From JADJRG01 sp964474905 (GTDB lineage: Bacteria > Myxococcota_A > Polyangia > Nannocystales > Nannocystaceae), in assembly GCA_964474905.1 (NCBI GenBank), contig CAYYUP010000004.1, positions 105,020 to 169,019 of the forward strand: a stretch of 64,000 nt of DNA. The letters run 5' to 3'. The position numbers and the translations under genes were made by a program. Under the pieces are notes generated by a model. It was not told the origin of the DNA, ran no database searches, and saw only the letters and a list, made by a program, of their open reading frames with translations. Below, piece after piece: positions 1 through 8,850 of the stretch (positions are counted from its first letter, which is position 1; each line of letters begins with the position of its first letter).

Positions 1-720
1 GGGCGTTTGCTCCCGGATAGCGGCGCCAAGGGGCAATTTTACGTAGTGCATGCCCGCGACGCCGAGCGGGCGCACGAGCTGATCGTCAAGGCGGTTTGCG
101 AGCGGGCGCCAGAGGCTTACGGGCTCGATCCGCGGGTCGACGTCCAGATCCTCTGCCCGATGCACAAGGGCAGGGCTGGCACGGCCGCTTTTAATCGGGC
201 GCTTCAGGAGCGTTTTACCGCGGGTGCGCCCGAGGTCGTTCTCGATGGGGGCGGTCGCTCGCAGCCGCGGCGTTTTCGCGTCGGCGATCGGGTGATGCAG
301 ACCCGCAACGACTACGAGCGGCACGTGTTCAACGGTGATATCGGCTTGGTCACGAGCGTCAACGAAGGCAAGCAGAGCTTGGTCGTCGAGATCGACGGTG
401 TGCCTGTGGCCTACGAAAATAAGCAACTGGTCGCGCTCCAGCTGGCATATGCGGTGACCATCCACAAGAGTCAGGGCAGCGAGTTCCCGGCGGTTGTGAT
501 CCCACTGCTTGGCGAGCACCACGTAATGCTGCGCCGCAACTTGCTCTACACGGCGGTTACTCGGGCTCAGCGTCTTTGCCTGCTAGTCGGTGATCCACGG
601 GCGATCCAGCGGGCGATCCGTCGCGCCGATTCGGCTCGTCGCTTTACCGGTTTAGGTGGGCGCTTGGCCGGTTCGCTGCTCGCAGCTCTGGGCGAGAACG
701 AGATTATTTATGTCGACTGA
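1..720 (+). CDS. recD2: RecD2-like superfamily 1 DNA helicase, C-terminal part (5' end outside window)
   Basis: The frame is open from base 1, so only about 240 C-terminal codons are visible. They carry the late helicase motifs of RecD/TraA-type superfamily 1 enzymes: a GDRVMQTRNDYERHVFNGDIG-like segment near visible residue 95-113, motif V as TIHKSQGSEF near 153, and motif VI as YTAVTRAQ near 183. This region is the UvrD_C_2 half of RecD2, a 5'-3' DNA helicase that works without RecBC partners in many bacteria. The Walker A half lies upstream of the window. The gene ends in a TGA embedded in a short tandem repeat just before an assembly gap, so its downstream neighbour is unknown. The family call is firm. 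RecD2 rather than another RecD-like subfamily is inferred from the motif wording. Confidence 0.88.
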   Translation, partial: GRLLPDSGAKGQFYVVHARDAERAHELIVKAVCERAPEAYGLDPRVDVQILCPMHKGRAGTAAFNRALQERFTAGAPEVVLDGGGRSQPRRFRVGDRVMQTRNDYERHVFNGDIGLVTSVNEGKQSLVVEIDGVPVAYENKQLVALQLAYAVTIHKSQGSEFPAVVIPLLGEHHVMLRRNLLYTAVTRAQRLCLLVGDPRAIQRAIRRADSARRFTGLGGRLAGSLLAALGENEIIYVD

Positions 721-865
721 GCGTCGACTGAGTACCGACTGAGNNNNNNNNNNNNNNNNNNNNNNNNNNNNNNNNNNNNNNNNNNNNNNNNNNNNNNNNN
801 NNNNNNNNNNNNNNNNNNNNNNNNNNNNNNNNNNNNNNNNNNNTAGATCGTCGGTAGATCGCCGA
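712..865. repeat. Short tandem repeats flanking (and probably causing) an assembly gap
   Basis: Left of the gap, three 10-11 bp units follow each other from 712 (GTCGACTGAGC, GTCGACTGAGT, ACCGACTGAG). Right of it, two units TAGATCGTCGG and TAGATCGCCGA run from 844 to 865. Both sides are therefore tandem repeats, and an unresolved repeat array is the simplest reason the assembler stopped here. The first unit contains the stop codon of the helicase gene. Confidence 0.6.
744..843. other. Assembly gap (100 N)
   Basis: Exactly 100 N, a placeholder length. The true distance between the helicase gene and the next minus-strand gene is unknown. Confidence 0.99.
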
Positions 866-868
866 CTA

Positions 869-1552
869 TCAATTTCGGGCGAGTGCCGTTTTGTGGCGAC
901 GCTTGAGTGCGAAGGATCCGGCGATACCGATGGTCATCGTGATGTCGTTGTTGGTGTAATCCGGGGTGTGAGCAAGTACCCGGGTTGATCCCCAGACATG
1001 GCGGGCCTGGGCAAAGATCGAGAGGGCATTATGCGGCCGAAATTCGAGTCCGACGTGGGCGTCGAAGGCGGGGTGCACCGCCCGATCGCGGAGCACGATC
1101 TGCCCTCGATCTCGGTAGGTGAGAGTGATGATTTCGATGCCGATGCCGGGCCCTGCGTAGGCGCGGAATAACAGATCTGCGAAGGGATAGATGTTGGCGC
1201 CGATGAAGAGAGGCACGCTCTTCGCCTGGAATTCGGCGACTTCGTTGTGCTGCCCGTTCCGTCGGAGAGTCGTGCTGCCAACGCGGTATCCGCTGCGCAG
1301 AAAGGCGATGATGCTGGGAAAGCGGTGGGTGCCGATGATCGTCGAGAGCTGCGCCTTGATGTCAAACCCGATGAGGTTGAGATCCGAGTTTGTGATGCCG
1401 CGGTTTGCGGTTGTTGGGTGCGAGCCGCCGCCGAATCCGATCTCGATCCCGTGGCTGAGCCCGAGCCTTCGCTGGACTGCAGATACACGCTTGCTCGGGG
1501 GGGCCGCAGTGCCCGCCGTGAGCATCATGGCGAGCGTTGTCACTGCGAGCAC
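869..1552 (-). CDS. Exported protein, possible small outer-membrane beta-barrel
   Basis: The 227-residue product has a short hydrophobic N-terminus (VTTLAMMLTAGTA, residues 4-16) that fits a signal peptide. The rest alternates short hydrophobic strands with turns rich in Gly/Asn/Arg, such as FRAYAGPGIGIEIITLTYRD and ALSIFAQARHVWGSTR, as small outer-membrane barrels do. The C-terminus does not end in the classical aromatic residue. Start is the GTG at 1552; an internal Met-Met at residues 9-10 is the alternative. It lies about 57 bp downstream of the next minus-strand gene and may be the last gene of that group. No family is recognised with certainty; the barrel idea is inference. Confidence 0.55.
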   Translation of the reverse strand: MLAVTTLAMMLTAGTAAPPSKRVSAVQRRLGLSHGIEIGFGGGSHPTTANRGITNSDLNLIGFDIKAQLSTIIGTHRFPSIIAFLRSGYRVGSTTLRRNGQHNEVAEFQAKSVPLFIGANIYPFADLLFRAYAGPGIGIEIITLTYRDRGQIVLRDRAVHPAFDAHVGLEFRPHNALSIFAQARHVWGSTRVLAHTPDYTNNDITMTIGIAGSFALKRRHKTALARN

Positions 1553-1609
1553 GGAAATAGGCTAACAGCAGTAGGGGGCGAGCACGGGGCCTTTCGCGGG
1601 GGGGCTCGA

Positions 1610-3451
1610 TCAGCGCTTTAGCTTGTAGCGAAAGGAGACGCGGAGAGCCTCGTCGAGGGCGAGCAGCTTTTCGAAGTTGGTCGCCTTGCCCTGGAGCGGC
1701 AGGCTGACCGGGACTGGTACCGCACCTTGACCGAGCGCGCCGTCGTCGGCCTGGGCCTGGCCCTGTTGGGCGACCTCTGGGGAGGCGGTCTCGATGACGT
1801 ACACGTCGCTCTCGGGGATCGGATCGGAGAGGTAGCGGACCTGCCGGAGGTTGCCGTCGAAGCTGCGCTTGCGAACCTTGGTGCCGGTTGGCGAGTAGAT
1901 CGTCCAGGCGACGTAGGTGCTCGGGGCATCGGCTCGGGGCAGCTCGGCGTTGAACGATGCGCGGCCGTTTTTGGGGGTCTCTTCGCCGCTCTCGACGTAG
2001 ACCACCTCGACGTTAAAGGCCGCGAGTGAGCCGCCAGAGGTCTGGGATCGGAGCAGCGGGATCATCACTCGACCGTCGCCTGCCTTTGCCGGTTGCACTG
2101 CACGGCCGCCCACCGAGACGCTCCAGAGTTCAGCGCCTTCGGGCAGGGCAAGGCGCAGGAATTGGCGGCGGTTGTTCCTTATCTGATAGCGCACCGAGGT
2201 GATCCGCCGGCCCTCTGGGGTCCACATGGTGCGTGCCCGGATTTGGTCGAGGATGGTTACCAGGACGTCGATGTCGTCGTGTTCGGCGATCGCTAGCGGG
2301 ACGTCGATATCGGCGCCGAGGTATTTGTAGCCGAGCAGCACCGGTCGGCTGGTGATCCCGAGGATCGCCGCGGGCAGCGAGCGTACGTCGACTGTGGTCG
2401 CGCCCTTGACATCACCGGCTGAGATCTCGTGGTTGCCGCGGGATTCGACGCCGATGTAACCCTTGGAGCGCTCGACGCCCTGGGGCACGATGATCGGCGC
2501 CACGAGCTTTTTGGAGCCCTCACCGATCACTTTTTCGAGTTCGATATCCAGGTTGTAGCTGCCCTCTGCGGCGTAATTGAGGATGACGTGCAGCTCTTCG
2601 CCCTGGTGGTTCCAGTCGCGGATCCCGTTGCCCTTGACCGACAGGATCGTCATGCCCTTGGGCACCTTAAGGGTGAGTTCGGATTGGCCGGCGAAGAGGA
2701 TCGTATAGGCGACGCTGGCATTCGCTTTCATCAGGCCTTCGCCGAGGCTGACCAGGGTGTAGACCTCGGAGTAGACCCGCGAAGTTTGTTTGGCGGCCGC
2801 TGGAATCTCGCGCTGCCACTCGATGACCAGCGATCCGGTTGCTGGCAGGGCGGCCTCGACCAGGCGCTTGTCGCCCTCGACTCTGTCGGATTGCAGGCGG
2901 GCGTTGGCGACTGTGAAGTCGAGCTCATCGCTGGCCGGCACCGCGAGTGTGACGGTGGTGGCTCCCGAGGGCACAAGCTCAAAGGCGACGTTGCTTTTGC
3001 CGGCGGTCGTGGTGATGCCAACGGCAAAATTGAGTTCGAGATCAAATGCGCCGCTGCGCTTGGTAACCAGCGTGTAGTAGCCATTTTCGATGACCACAGC
3101 GGCCTCGGTTGTGCCGATTTTGGCCGACTGCAGGGCGACGGTCGCCGGCAGAATCGGCACCCGAACCCAGCCGTCCTTCTTGAGGTTTTCGATCCGCATC
3201 GTCGCCTTGAAGATCGCGGAGTGGGGAGCACCGTCGGCGACCAAGACTTCGCCGGAGTAGCGGGCAGAGGCGAGCGCGTGATCACGGGGGGGCTTCTCGG
3301 CCTCGGCGCGGGCTTTGTTCGACTCGTAGAGTTTGAGGAACTCGTCGAGCTTCATGACCACTCGTTCGGGGTCTTCGGCGCGGGCCGTAGCGGGCGCGAG
3401 CCAGGCGGGTGTTAGCAGTACGAGGGCGAGTGCGAGGGTGCGCTTGTTCAT
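1610..3451 (-). CDS. Exported beta-rich protein of unknown function (partner of the 939-residue protein)
   Basis: The 613-residue product begins with a clear signal peptide (LALALVLLTPAWLAPATARA, residues 6-25, predicted cut after ARA). Residues 40-560 are almost entirely beta-strand-like, with repeated segments such as LVIEWQREIPA and ELTLKVPKGMTILSVKG. A Gln/Ala-rich linker and a C-terminal helix ending in FRYKLKR follow. Its ATG lies inside the stop of the upstream gene (4-bp ATGA overlap at 3448-3451), so the two are translationally coupled. The upstream 939-residue protein contains similar phrases (GNGIRDWNHQGEELHVIL here, GPGIREWRRIGSRIEVLL there), so the pair probably share a duplicated beta-sandwich region. 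Probably periplasmic or outer-membrane associated; the biochemical role is unknown. Confidence 0.75.
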   Translation of the reverse strand: MNKRTLALALVLLTPAWLAPATARAEDPERVVMKLDEFLKLYESNKARAEAEKPPRDHALASARYSGEVLVADGAPHSAIFKATMRIENLKKDGWVRVPILPATVALQSAKIGTTEAAVVIENGYYTLVTKRSGAFDLELNFAVGITTTAGKSNVAFELVPSGATTVTLAVPASDELDFTVANARLQSDRVEGDKRLVEAALPATGSLVIEWQREIPAAAKQTSRVYSEVYTLVSLGEGLMKANASVAYTILFAGQSELTLKVPKGMTILSVKGNGIRDWNHQGEELHVILNYAAEGSYNLDIELEKVIGEGSKKLVAPIIVPQGVERSKGYIGVESRGNHEISAGDVKGATTVDVRSLPAAILGITSRPVLLGYKYLGADIDVPLAIAEHDDIDVLVTILDQIRARTMWTPEGRRITSVRYQIRNNRRQFLRLALPEGAELWSVSVGGRAVQPAKAGDGRVMIPLLRSQTSGGSLAAFNVEVVYVESGEETPKNGRASFNAELPRADAPSTYVAWTIYSPTGTKVRKRSFDGNLRQVRYLSDPIPESDVYVIETASPEVAQQGQAQADDGALGQGAVPVPVSLPLQGKATNFEKLLALDEALRVSFRYKLKR

Positions 3452-6267
3452 CGGCGTTGGCTCTTTGTGTGGCGTTGGCGGCGAGGCAAGAGGGGCTCGC
3501 GGGCCGTGATGTCGATGTCGTAGGAGGTGCCTTGGGGCAAAAGAAGGCGTTGGTAGCGGACGGCTTCGCCGGCGGCGGGGATCACCACCGACATCGCCGA
3601 GGCCTGAACGATCGGCGCGGCCAAGCGACCTAGGTTCGACATGTCCTTGAACTTCGCGGGTGCCTCTTTGGGTCCGCGAAGATCCTCAGGGAGGATGATG
3701 CTGGCCGAGGTGCTCGCCTGCGGCGGAGTTGGGGGAGCGGCTGGGGCGTTGGAGCGACGCCGGTTCTCGCGTCGGCGGCGACGTCGACCGGATGAGATCA
3801 ACCGCTTTCGGGGCGCATCCATGGCGATGTCGAGGGAAATAGGCTCTACGGGCAGATCCTCGGCCTGGGACTCCGTTATGCCATGGACCGGATCGATCGC
3901 ATTGACTCCGTCGATGGTGAAAGTGCTGCTGCCACCGTTCACACCGGGCATGGCATCGACTAGGGGCTCGGACTCGGGGGCGAGCAGCTCACCGTCGATG
4001 AGGTCATCGTCGAATCTGTAGAGGGTACCATCCGAGCTGCCGGTGGCGGCCTGGCCCCCCTGTAGCTCACCTTCTAGGGTGTCGTCCTCGAAGTCGTAGC
4101 TCGTCGTGGATGTGCTGGTCTCGAAGGCCTCTTGGTCCTCTTGCAGGTCGCTGTAGCGATTTTCTTTGCCATCGATCGGCCGCTTCTTTTTCTCGCGCTT
4201 GCCCCTGCGCTGCGATCGTTTGCTCTGTCGATCGGCGCGGCGGGCCTTGGTCTTTTTTACCGAGGCGTAGCTCGCTTCGATCGCGGCGTTGAACGATCGC
4301 TGCTCGACGGATTCATCTTGCTCGAGCATCGCTAGGCGCTCGCCGATTTCGATCGCCTGCGCGTAGGAGGCCTCGGCCAACTCGTACTCACCGGAGCGGC
4401 TGTATTCCTCGGCTTGTTGTTGGCTCGAGGCCTGCAGCCGGATGTCCTCGGCGGCGCGGGCCTTAGCTTGCTCTTTGATCCGCCGCTCGATCGCCGCATC
4501 TGCACCGCCCGTGCCGGTGCTGTCTTGGTTCTTGTCTTTGTCCTTGCCGCCGACGATCACGTCCAGGTTGGCCTGTAGACGATCGACGTTCTCGTTGGAC
4601 GCACCTAGGTTGTGGAGGGCATCGAGCTCGGCCTGTGCGCCCGCAAAGTCATTGGCGAGCCAGCTCTGGACGGCGCCCTGGAAGTGAGCGTCGGCCTGGA
4701 CGATACCGACATCGCCGATGCCCATGCCGTAGGTGATGCCCTCGCCGCGGGTGAAATCATCGACGACATCGCCGTCGCCGGGGCCGAGCTTGGAGGTGTA
4801 TCCGGGGGGCAGGTACAGAGTGAGGCGAGTGACTGCGATGGGAGCGTCGACGGCGGGCAGGGTCAGCTTCCTGCGCTCTCGTCGTTGCCAGGCATCGGAC
4901 TCGCCTAAGAGCGTGACTTCCACCGGAAAGGTGAGCGCACCTTTAACGGTTTCGATGGAGCGTCGGAGGGGGATGAGCCAGGCGCCGTCGCGATCGCGGG
5001 CGGGCAGCGAGGTTTCGCCCGCGACCTGGGCCCCGAGGATGCGCATGCCGGGCGGTGGCGTCACTCGCAGGTGAGCTGCGCGTTCGTTGCGGACCTCGTA
5101 ATGGGCGCGCATCAGCAGTCGACCTTCGCGGCTGGTGGCGACCGTGATGGCGGCGACATCGACGACCACCGGGGGGCTCTCGACGGGCACGAAGCGCAGC
5201 AGAGAGAGGGTGCCGTCGCGCTTTGGTGTGGTGGTGTAGGCCGCCGTCGGCGTGCCTTCGACCAGGCCGCGGCCCCAGGTTGGCAGGTCGGCACTGGCCA
5301 CCGCGGCCCACTCGCCAAGGCGCGGGATGACCTCAATCTCACCATCGCGGGCGAGTTGGAGCGCATGGGCACCGCGAAAGACCTCGACGGGGGTGATTCT
5401 CGGGAGTGGCAGCGAGGACTCGGTCGAGGGGGACAGCGCCTGCGACCAGCGAAAGTCGAGGGCGATTCGATCGCGGGTGGGCGCCTGCAGCAGGACCTCG
5501 ATGCGGCTGCCGATCCGTCGCCACTCGCGGATGCCCGGGCCGTTGATCTCTAGATCGTCGCCCAGGTTTTCGGCGTCGACGATGAGGCTGTTGACGGAGC
5601 CGCGGAGGATCGTCCAGGTGACGAGCGCGCGGCCGCGGAGCTCGGCGTCGCCGATCGTGAGACCGACGCCGGAGGTTGCCGTGACCAGTGTTTGAGCATT
5701 TGCGGGGTCTTTGCGCCCCTGGCTGAGCTGCAGGCGACTTGCACCGGAGAGCACAACGTCCTCGCGGCGGGGCGGCGGCTCGCCTGGGTGTGTGGGATCC
5801 TCGACGCGGATCTGTTGGTCCTCTGGGGTCGCCGGCAGCGTCATCCGGCCAGCGACGGCGGGCAGCAGATCCAACGTGAGGGGTTCGTTCGCAGGGTCAC
5901 CTGGGATGAAGGCTTCGACCTCTAAACGGACCTCATCGCGCACATAACCGGCGACGATCGTCAGCGCGCCGGCTCGGTCAATGGCGGCGGGACGACCGTT
6001 CCAGGTCGCTTTGCGGATCTCTACGCCGGGTCCCAAAAGGTCGCCCATAAACCAGCCCGGTCGGCTTGTGCGCAGGGTCCATTGGCCGCGGATGAGCAGG
6101 CCTTCCTCCTCGCGCAGGAGCTTGATGTCGCGAGTCGCGACCCAGGGACCCGGAGGCGCGCGCTCTTCTTCGTGGGCGCTGAGTTGCTGCCAACGTGGAC
6201 CGTCGAGTTCGACGCTGCCCCGAGGTGGAGCGAGCGCGAGCATGCCCAGAATGAGTGATGCCAGCAC
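3448..6267 (-). CDS. Large exported protein: beta-sandwich region, coiled coil, acidic linker with repeated motifs
   Basis: The GTG start at 6267 gives 939 residues with a signal-like N-terminus (ASLILGMLALA). Residues about 25-520 are beta-rich and resemble the partner encoded downstream. Residues 560-700 are helical and charged (TPR- or coiled-coil-like; AEEYSRSGEYELAEASYAQA). Residues 700-800 are an acidic linker with two copies of a short motif, SYDFEDDTLEGEL near 722 and LYRFDDDLIDGEL near 749. Near residues 772-790 is GGSSTFTIDGVNAIDP, which reads like the plug-domain signature of TonB-dependent receptors although no receptor barrel follows. An Arg-rich stretch precedes the C-terminal beta segment. 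The gene overlaps its downstream partner by 4 bp. Function unknown; a surface or envelope complex is inferred from signal peptides and coupling. Confidence 0.72.
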   Translation of the reverse strand: MLASLILGMLALAPPRGSVELDGPRWQQLSAHEEERAPPGPWVATRDIKLLREEEGLLIRGQWTLRTSRPGWFMGDLLGPGVEIRKATWNGRPAAIDRAGALTIVAGYVRDEVRLEVEAFIPGDPANEPLTLDLLPAVAGRMTLPATPEDQQIRVEDPTHPGEPPPRREDVVLSGASRLQLSQGRKDPANAQTLVTATSGVGLTIGDAELRGRALVTWTILRGSVNSLIVDAENLGDDLEINGPGIREWRRIGSRIEVLLQAPTRDRIALDFRWSQALSPSTESSLPLPRITPVEVFRGAHALQLARDGEIEVIPRLGEWAAVASADLPTWGRGLVEGTPTAAYTTTPKRDGTLSLLRFVPVESPPVVVDVAAITVATSREGRLLMRAHYEVRNERAAHLRVTPPPGMRILGAQVAGETSLPARDRDGAWLIPLRRSIETVKGALTFPVEVTLLGESDAWQRRERRKLTLPAVDAPIAVTRLTLYLPPGYTSKLGPGDGDVVDDFTRGEGITYGMGIGDVGIVQADAHFQGAVQSWLANDFAGAQAELDALHNLGASNENVDRLQANLDVIVGGKDKDKNQDSTGTGGADAAIERRIKEQAKARAAEDIRLQASSQQQAEEYSRSGEYELAEASYAQAIEIGERLAMLEQDESVEQRSFNAAIEASYASVKKTKARRADRQSKRSQRRGKREKKKRPIDGKENRYSDLQEDQEAFETSTSTTSYDFEDDTLEGELQGGQAATGSSDGTLYRFDDDLIDGELLAPESEPLVDAMPGVNGGSSTFTIDGVNAIDPVHGITESQAEDLPVEPISLDIAMDAPRKRLISSGRRRRRRENRRRSNAPAAPPTPPQASTSASIILPEDLRGPKEAPAKFKDMSNLGRLAAPIVQASAMSVVIPAAGEAVRYQRLLLPQGTSYDIDITAREPLLPRRQRHTKSQRR

Positions 6268-6429
6268 GGCCGTCGCACCCTAGCAGCCTGGATGCGCAGA
6301 GCGGCGGCTCAGGGAAGAAAAGAGCAATAGCACGCACCTCGGACAGTTGCTCCGTAGCAACCCAGGCGGCCGCGGTGCTCGACATCAGCAAAATGCCGAG
6401 TCCGTCCAGTCGATTCGAAGCTCGGTCGG

Positions 6430-8850
6430 CTAGAAGTTTAGCTTGAGGCGGGGCTTGATCAGCTTGCCACCGCGGATTTTGGGCACGAAGGTCGCCTTCT
6501 TGAACTGACGGCTGATGCACTGCCGAAGCTCGCGGTCCATGGAGGAGTCGCCGACCCAAACCTCGGGCACAGTGCCGGTTGGTTCGTCGATTTCGACCTT
6601 AACCCGGACCAAGAGGCCGCGTTCGGCGAGCGGGCGACACTCTTTGAGGGCGAGCAGCTCTGGCTGTGGGCTCTCGGGCGTGAGCGTCGCGACATCGTAG
6701 AAGTTGCGGTCGGTGATCGCTGCCGCTTTGGCCGCAGCTTCGGCTTTGGCCTTGGCGATGGAGTCGGCATCGCTAGCTGCTTCGGGGAGGGGGGCGAGAC
6801 CGATGGCAGCCGGTAGCGCGGATGCCTGGCGCTCCTTGATCTCGCTGGCGATCTCGGCGCTCATGCCTGAGTTTGATGCGGAGCTGCCGGTTTCGATGGT
6901 CGCGATGTCGCCGGTGGGTAGGACCCAGTAGATCAAGAGGGCGACGGTCATCAGCGCTGCGGCGATCGTCACGGTCGGCCGGCCGCCGCCGCTGCCGAGT
7001 CGGCGACGGTTGATGCGGGGACGGCCGCTGCGGCTGCGCTGTCGATCGAGGAGTCGGTTGGCGGCGACCCGGGCACGGCCGACTGCGGCCGAGGCTGCGG
7101 TCGCGGTCGCAGTTGCGGCGGTTGTGGCTGCCGACGCTGCAGCTGTTGCCGATCTACGGGCGCCCTTGGCCCAGAGGGGATTGACGAGATGTCGGTCGCC
7201 GGGCGGTGATTCGTCCGTGGGTGCGCTCAACGGGGCGGCAACAGGTGGTGCGACAGATATCGGCGTTGCGACAGATGTTGGCGTGGGCGCCTGGACGACT
7301 GGGATCGGCGGAGCGACGGGGGTCGGCATCGACACGACCGCGGCTGGGGGGGCGACAGGTGTTGGCGTTGAGATCAACGGAGAGACAGGGATGCGCTGCG
7401 GAGCGACTGGGGTTTGGGGCTGCGCAGCTGTCGGCTGTTCCGCGGTTTGAGAGGTTTGAGCGGACTGAGCGGACTGAACCATGCGCCGACGTCGGGAAGG
7501 GATCACTTCGCGACTCGGTGGAACATGGCGGTCGAAGAACTCGGCGAGCGAGACGTTGGTCTCGGCGTCGGTGGGCGAGAACTCTGCCGGTTTGCCGGCG
7601 TCAGCGGTTGTTGCCGGAACCGGCAGATCGTCGAAATTAAAGCGGAGTCCCGGTCGCGCAGGTGCGGAGCGCGGACTTGCAGCTGGGGAGATTGCGGCGG
7701 CTTCGATCACCCGCGCGGGCTCGACGTGTTGCGGGACTGGTTTTGCGACGGGCGCATCGTCGTCGGCAAAAACGTCGTCAGCAAAGACGTCGTCAATATC
7801 GATCGTCAGGGATGCTTCGTCATCGTCGTGGAATTCGCGGCTTCGGCGGAGCGAGGAGGCTGCACTGCGCAGAGAAGCCGCCGCACCGCGGAAGCTGGCG
7901 GCGATATCACGGACGGAGGAGGCGGCACTCGCGAGGGCGCCGGGTCGCGATTCGAGATCTTGATCGAGGTCGATATCGAGGGTTAGATCGTCTTCGAAGG
8001 CGGTGGCTTGGGCTTGCGTCGCCGGTGCCTCGACGAGGTCCTGATCGGTCGCCTCATTGGCCGCAAAAGCATCGCGAAGGCTGGCCTTTGGCTGGATCTT
8101 GGCTGGGCCGCGGTCTGAGTTGGTTGTTGTTGCCTGCACGGTGCGAGCCGCTTGCACGGTTGCGCTGGGCTGGCTCGCACGGACTTGATTCGGTTGCACC
8201 GGAACGCTGGTGGGGTCGGTCCCGACTTGCACCTGATTGCTTGGCGCGGAAGGCTTGGCCAGATTGCGGAGTGCAGGACTGGGCCTAGAGGCTGTCTGCT
8301 CCTGGTGCAGCGTGGTTGGTGGCAGGGGAGCGGCTGCCTGCACTTGGCTGCGCGGCGCGCTTGCCTGCGGGGGGGCGCTGGCTTGGGGGGTCGTCGTCTC
8401 GACCTGGGCGCGTTGCGCAGGCTCGTCGGTCGCCGGAGTCGGCTCGTCGTCGAGGACCGAGTCGATGGTGCCTTCGGCCTCTTCTGCGTCGGTCGCGTCC
8501 GCGTGCTGCCCTGGCTTGACCGCGGAGATCAACGCCAGCACGGTCGCGACATCCCGGGAGGAAACCTCGAAACAGGTGGCGGCTCCCTGGGTGGGCAGGC
8601 TCAGCTGCACAGACCAGCTCTCGGCTAGCAGCATTGCTCGACCGTCTGGATCGAGGTCGAGCCTGCGGAAAGCTGTTGTGGAGCCGCCGCGGGTGAGGAC
8701 CACAAGCTCGCCGTGAAAGAGGAGCAGGTGGGTCTCGCCGAGGAGGCCATCCGGACCCCCGCGAAGGGGCACGTGGTGGGAGATCTGGGATTCGTCGATC
8801 CCCCGGGGCAGGTGCTCGAGCACCTCGCCAGGAAGCGGGCGTATCGCCAT
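6430..8850 (-). CDS. AgmX/PglI-type C-terminal (TonB-like) domain transmembrane protein
   Basis: The ATG at 8850 gives 806 residues; longer in-frame starts exist but add sequence that looks non-coding. Residues 1-115 are compact and beta-rich (ETHLLLFHGELVVLTR) and may be a PH-like domain. Residues 120-620 are a long Pro/Ala/Gln/Thr linker with acidic blocks such as DDLTLDIDLDQDLE. One membrane helix (TVTIAAALMTVALLIYWVLP) lies near 626-646. The last 65 residues (VKVEIDEPTGTVPEVWVGDS, then Cys, then FKKATFVPKIRGGK) match the TonB-like domain called AgmX/PglI C-terminal in myxobacteria, where related proteins act in gliding and envelope machines. It lies 162 bp upstream of the 939-residue gene, same strand, so one envelope-spanning complex is plausible. 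The domain call is fairly secure; the partner assignment is inference. Confidence 0.78.
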   Translation of the reverse strand: MAIRPLPGEVLEHLPRGIDESQISHHVPLRGGPDGLLGETHLLLFHGELVVLTRGGSTTAFRRLDLDPDGRAMLLAESWSVQLSLPTQGAATCFEVSSRDVATVLALISAVKPGQHADATDAEEAEGTIDSVLDDEPTPATDEPAQRAQVETTTPQASAPPQASAPRSQVQAAAPLPPTTLHQEQTASRPSPALRNLAKPSAPSNQVQVGTDPTSVPVQPNQVRASQPSATVQAARTVQATTTNSDRGPAKIQPKASLRDAFAANEATDQDLVEAPATQAQATAFEDDLTLDIDLDQDLESRPGALASAASSVRDIAASFRGAAASLRSAASSLRRSREFHDDDEASLTIDIDDVFADDVFADDDAPVAKPVPQHVEPARVIEAAAISPAASPRSAPARPGLRFNFDDLPVPATTADAGKPAEFSPTDAETNVSLAEFFDRHVPPSREVIPSRRRRMVQSAQSAQTSQTAEQPTAAQPQTPVAPQRIPVSPLISTPTPVAPPAAVVSMPTPVAPPIPVVQAPTPTSVATPISVAPPVAAPLSAPTDESPPGDRHLVNPLWAKGARRSATAAASAATTAATATATAASAAVGRARVAANRLLDRQRSRSGRPRINRRRLGSGGGRPTVTIAAALMTVALLIYWVLPTGDIATIETGSSASNSGMSAEIASEIKERQASALPAAIGLAPLPEAASDADSIAKAKAEAAAKAAAITDRNFYDVATLTPESPQPELLALKECRPLAERGLLVRVKVEIDEPTGTVPEVWVGDSSMDRELRQCISRQFKKATFVPKIRGGKLIKPRLKLNF

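Noticed and set aside
2429..3415. 328-codon plus-strand ORF opposite the exported beta-rich protein
   Set aside because: Antisense shadow typical of high-GC genes. The minus frame has a signal peptide and coupling, and the plus frame shows no domain.
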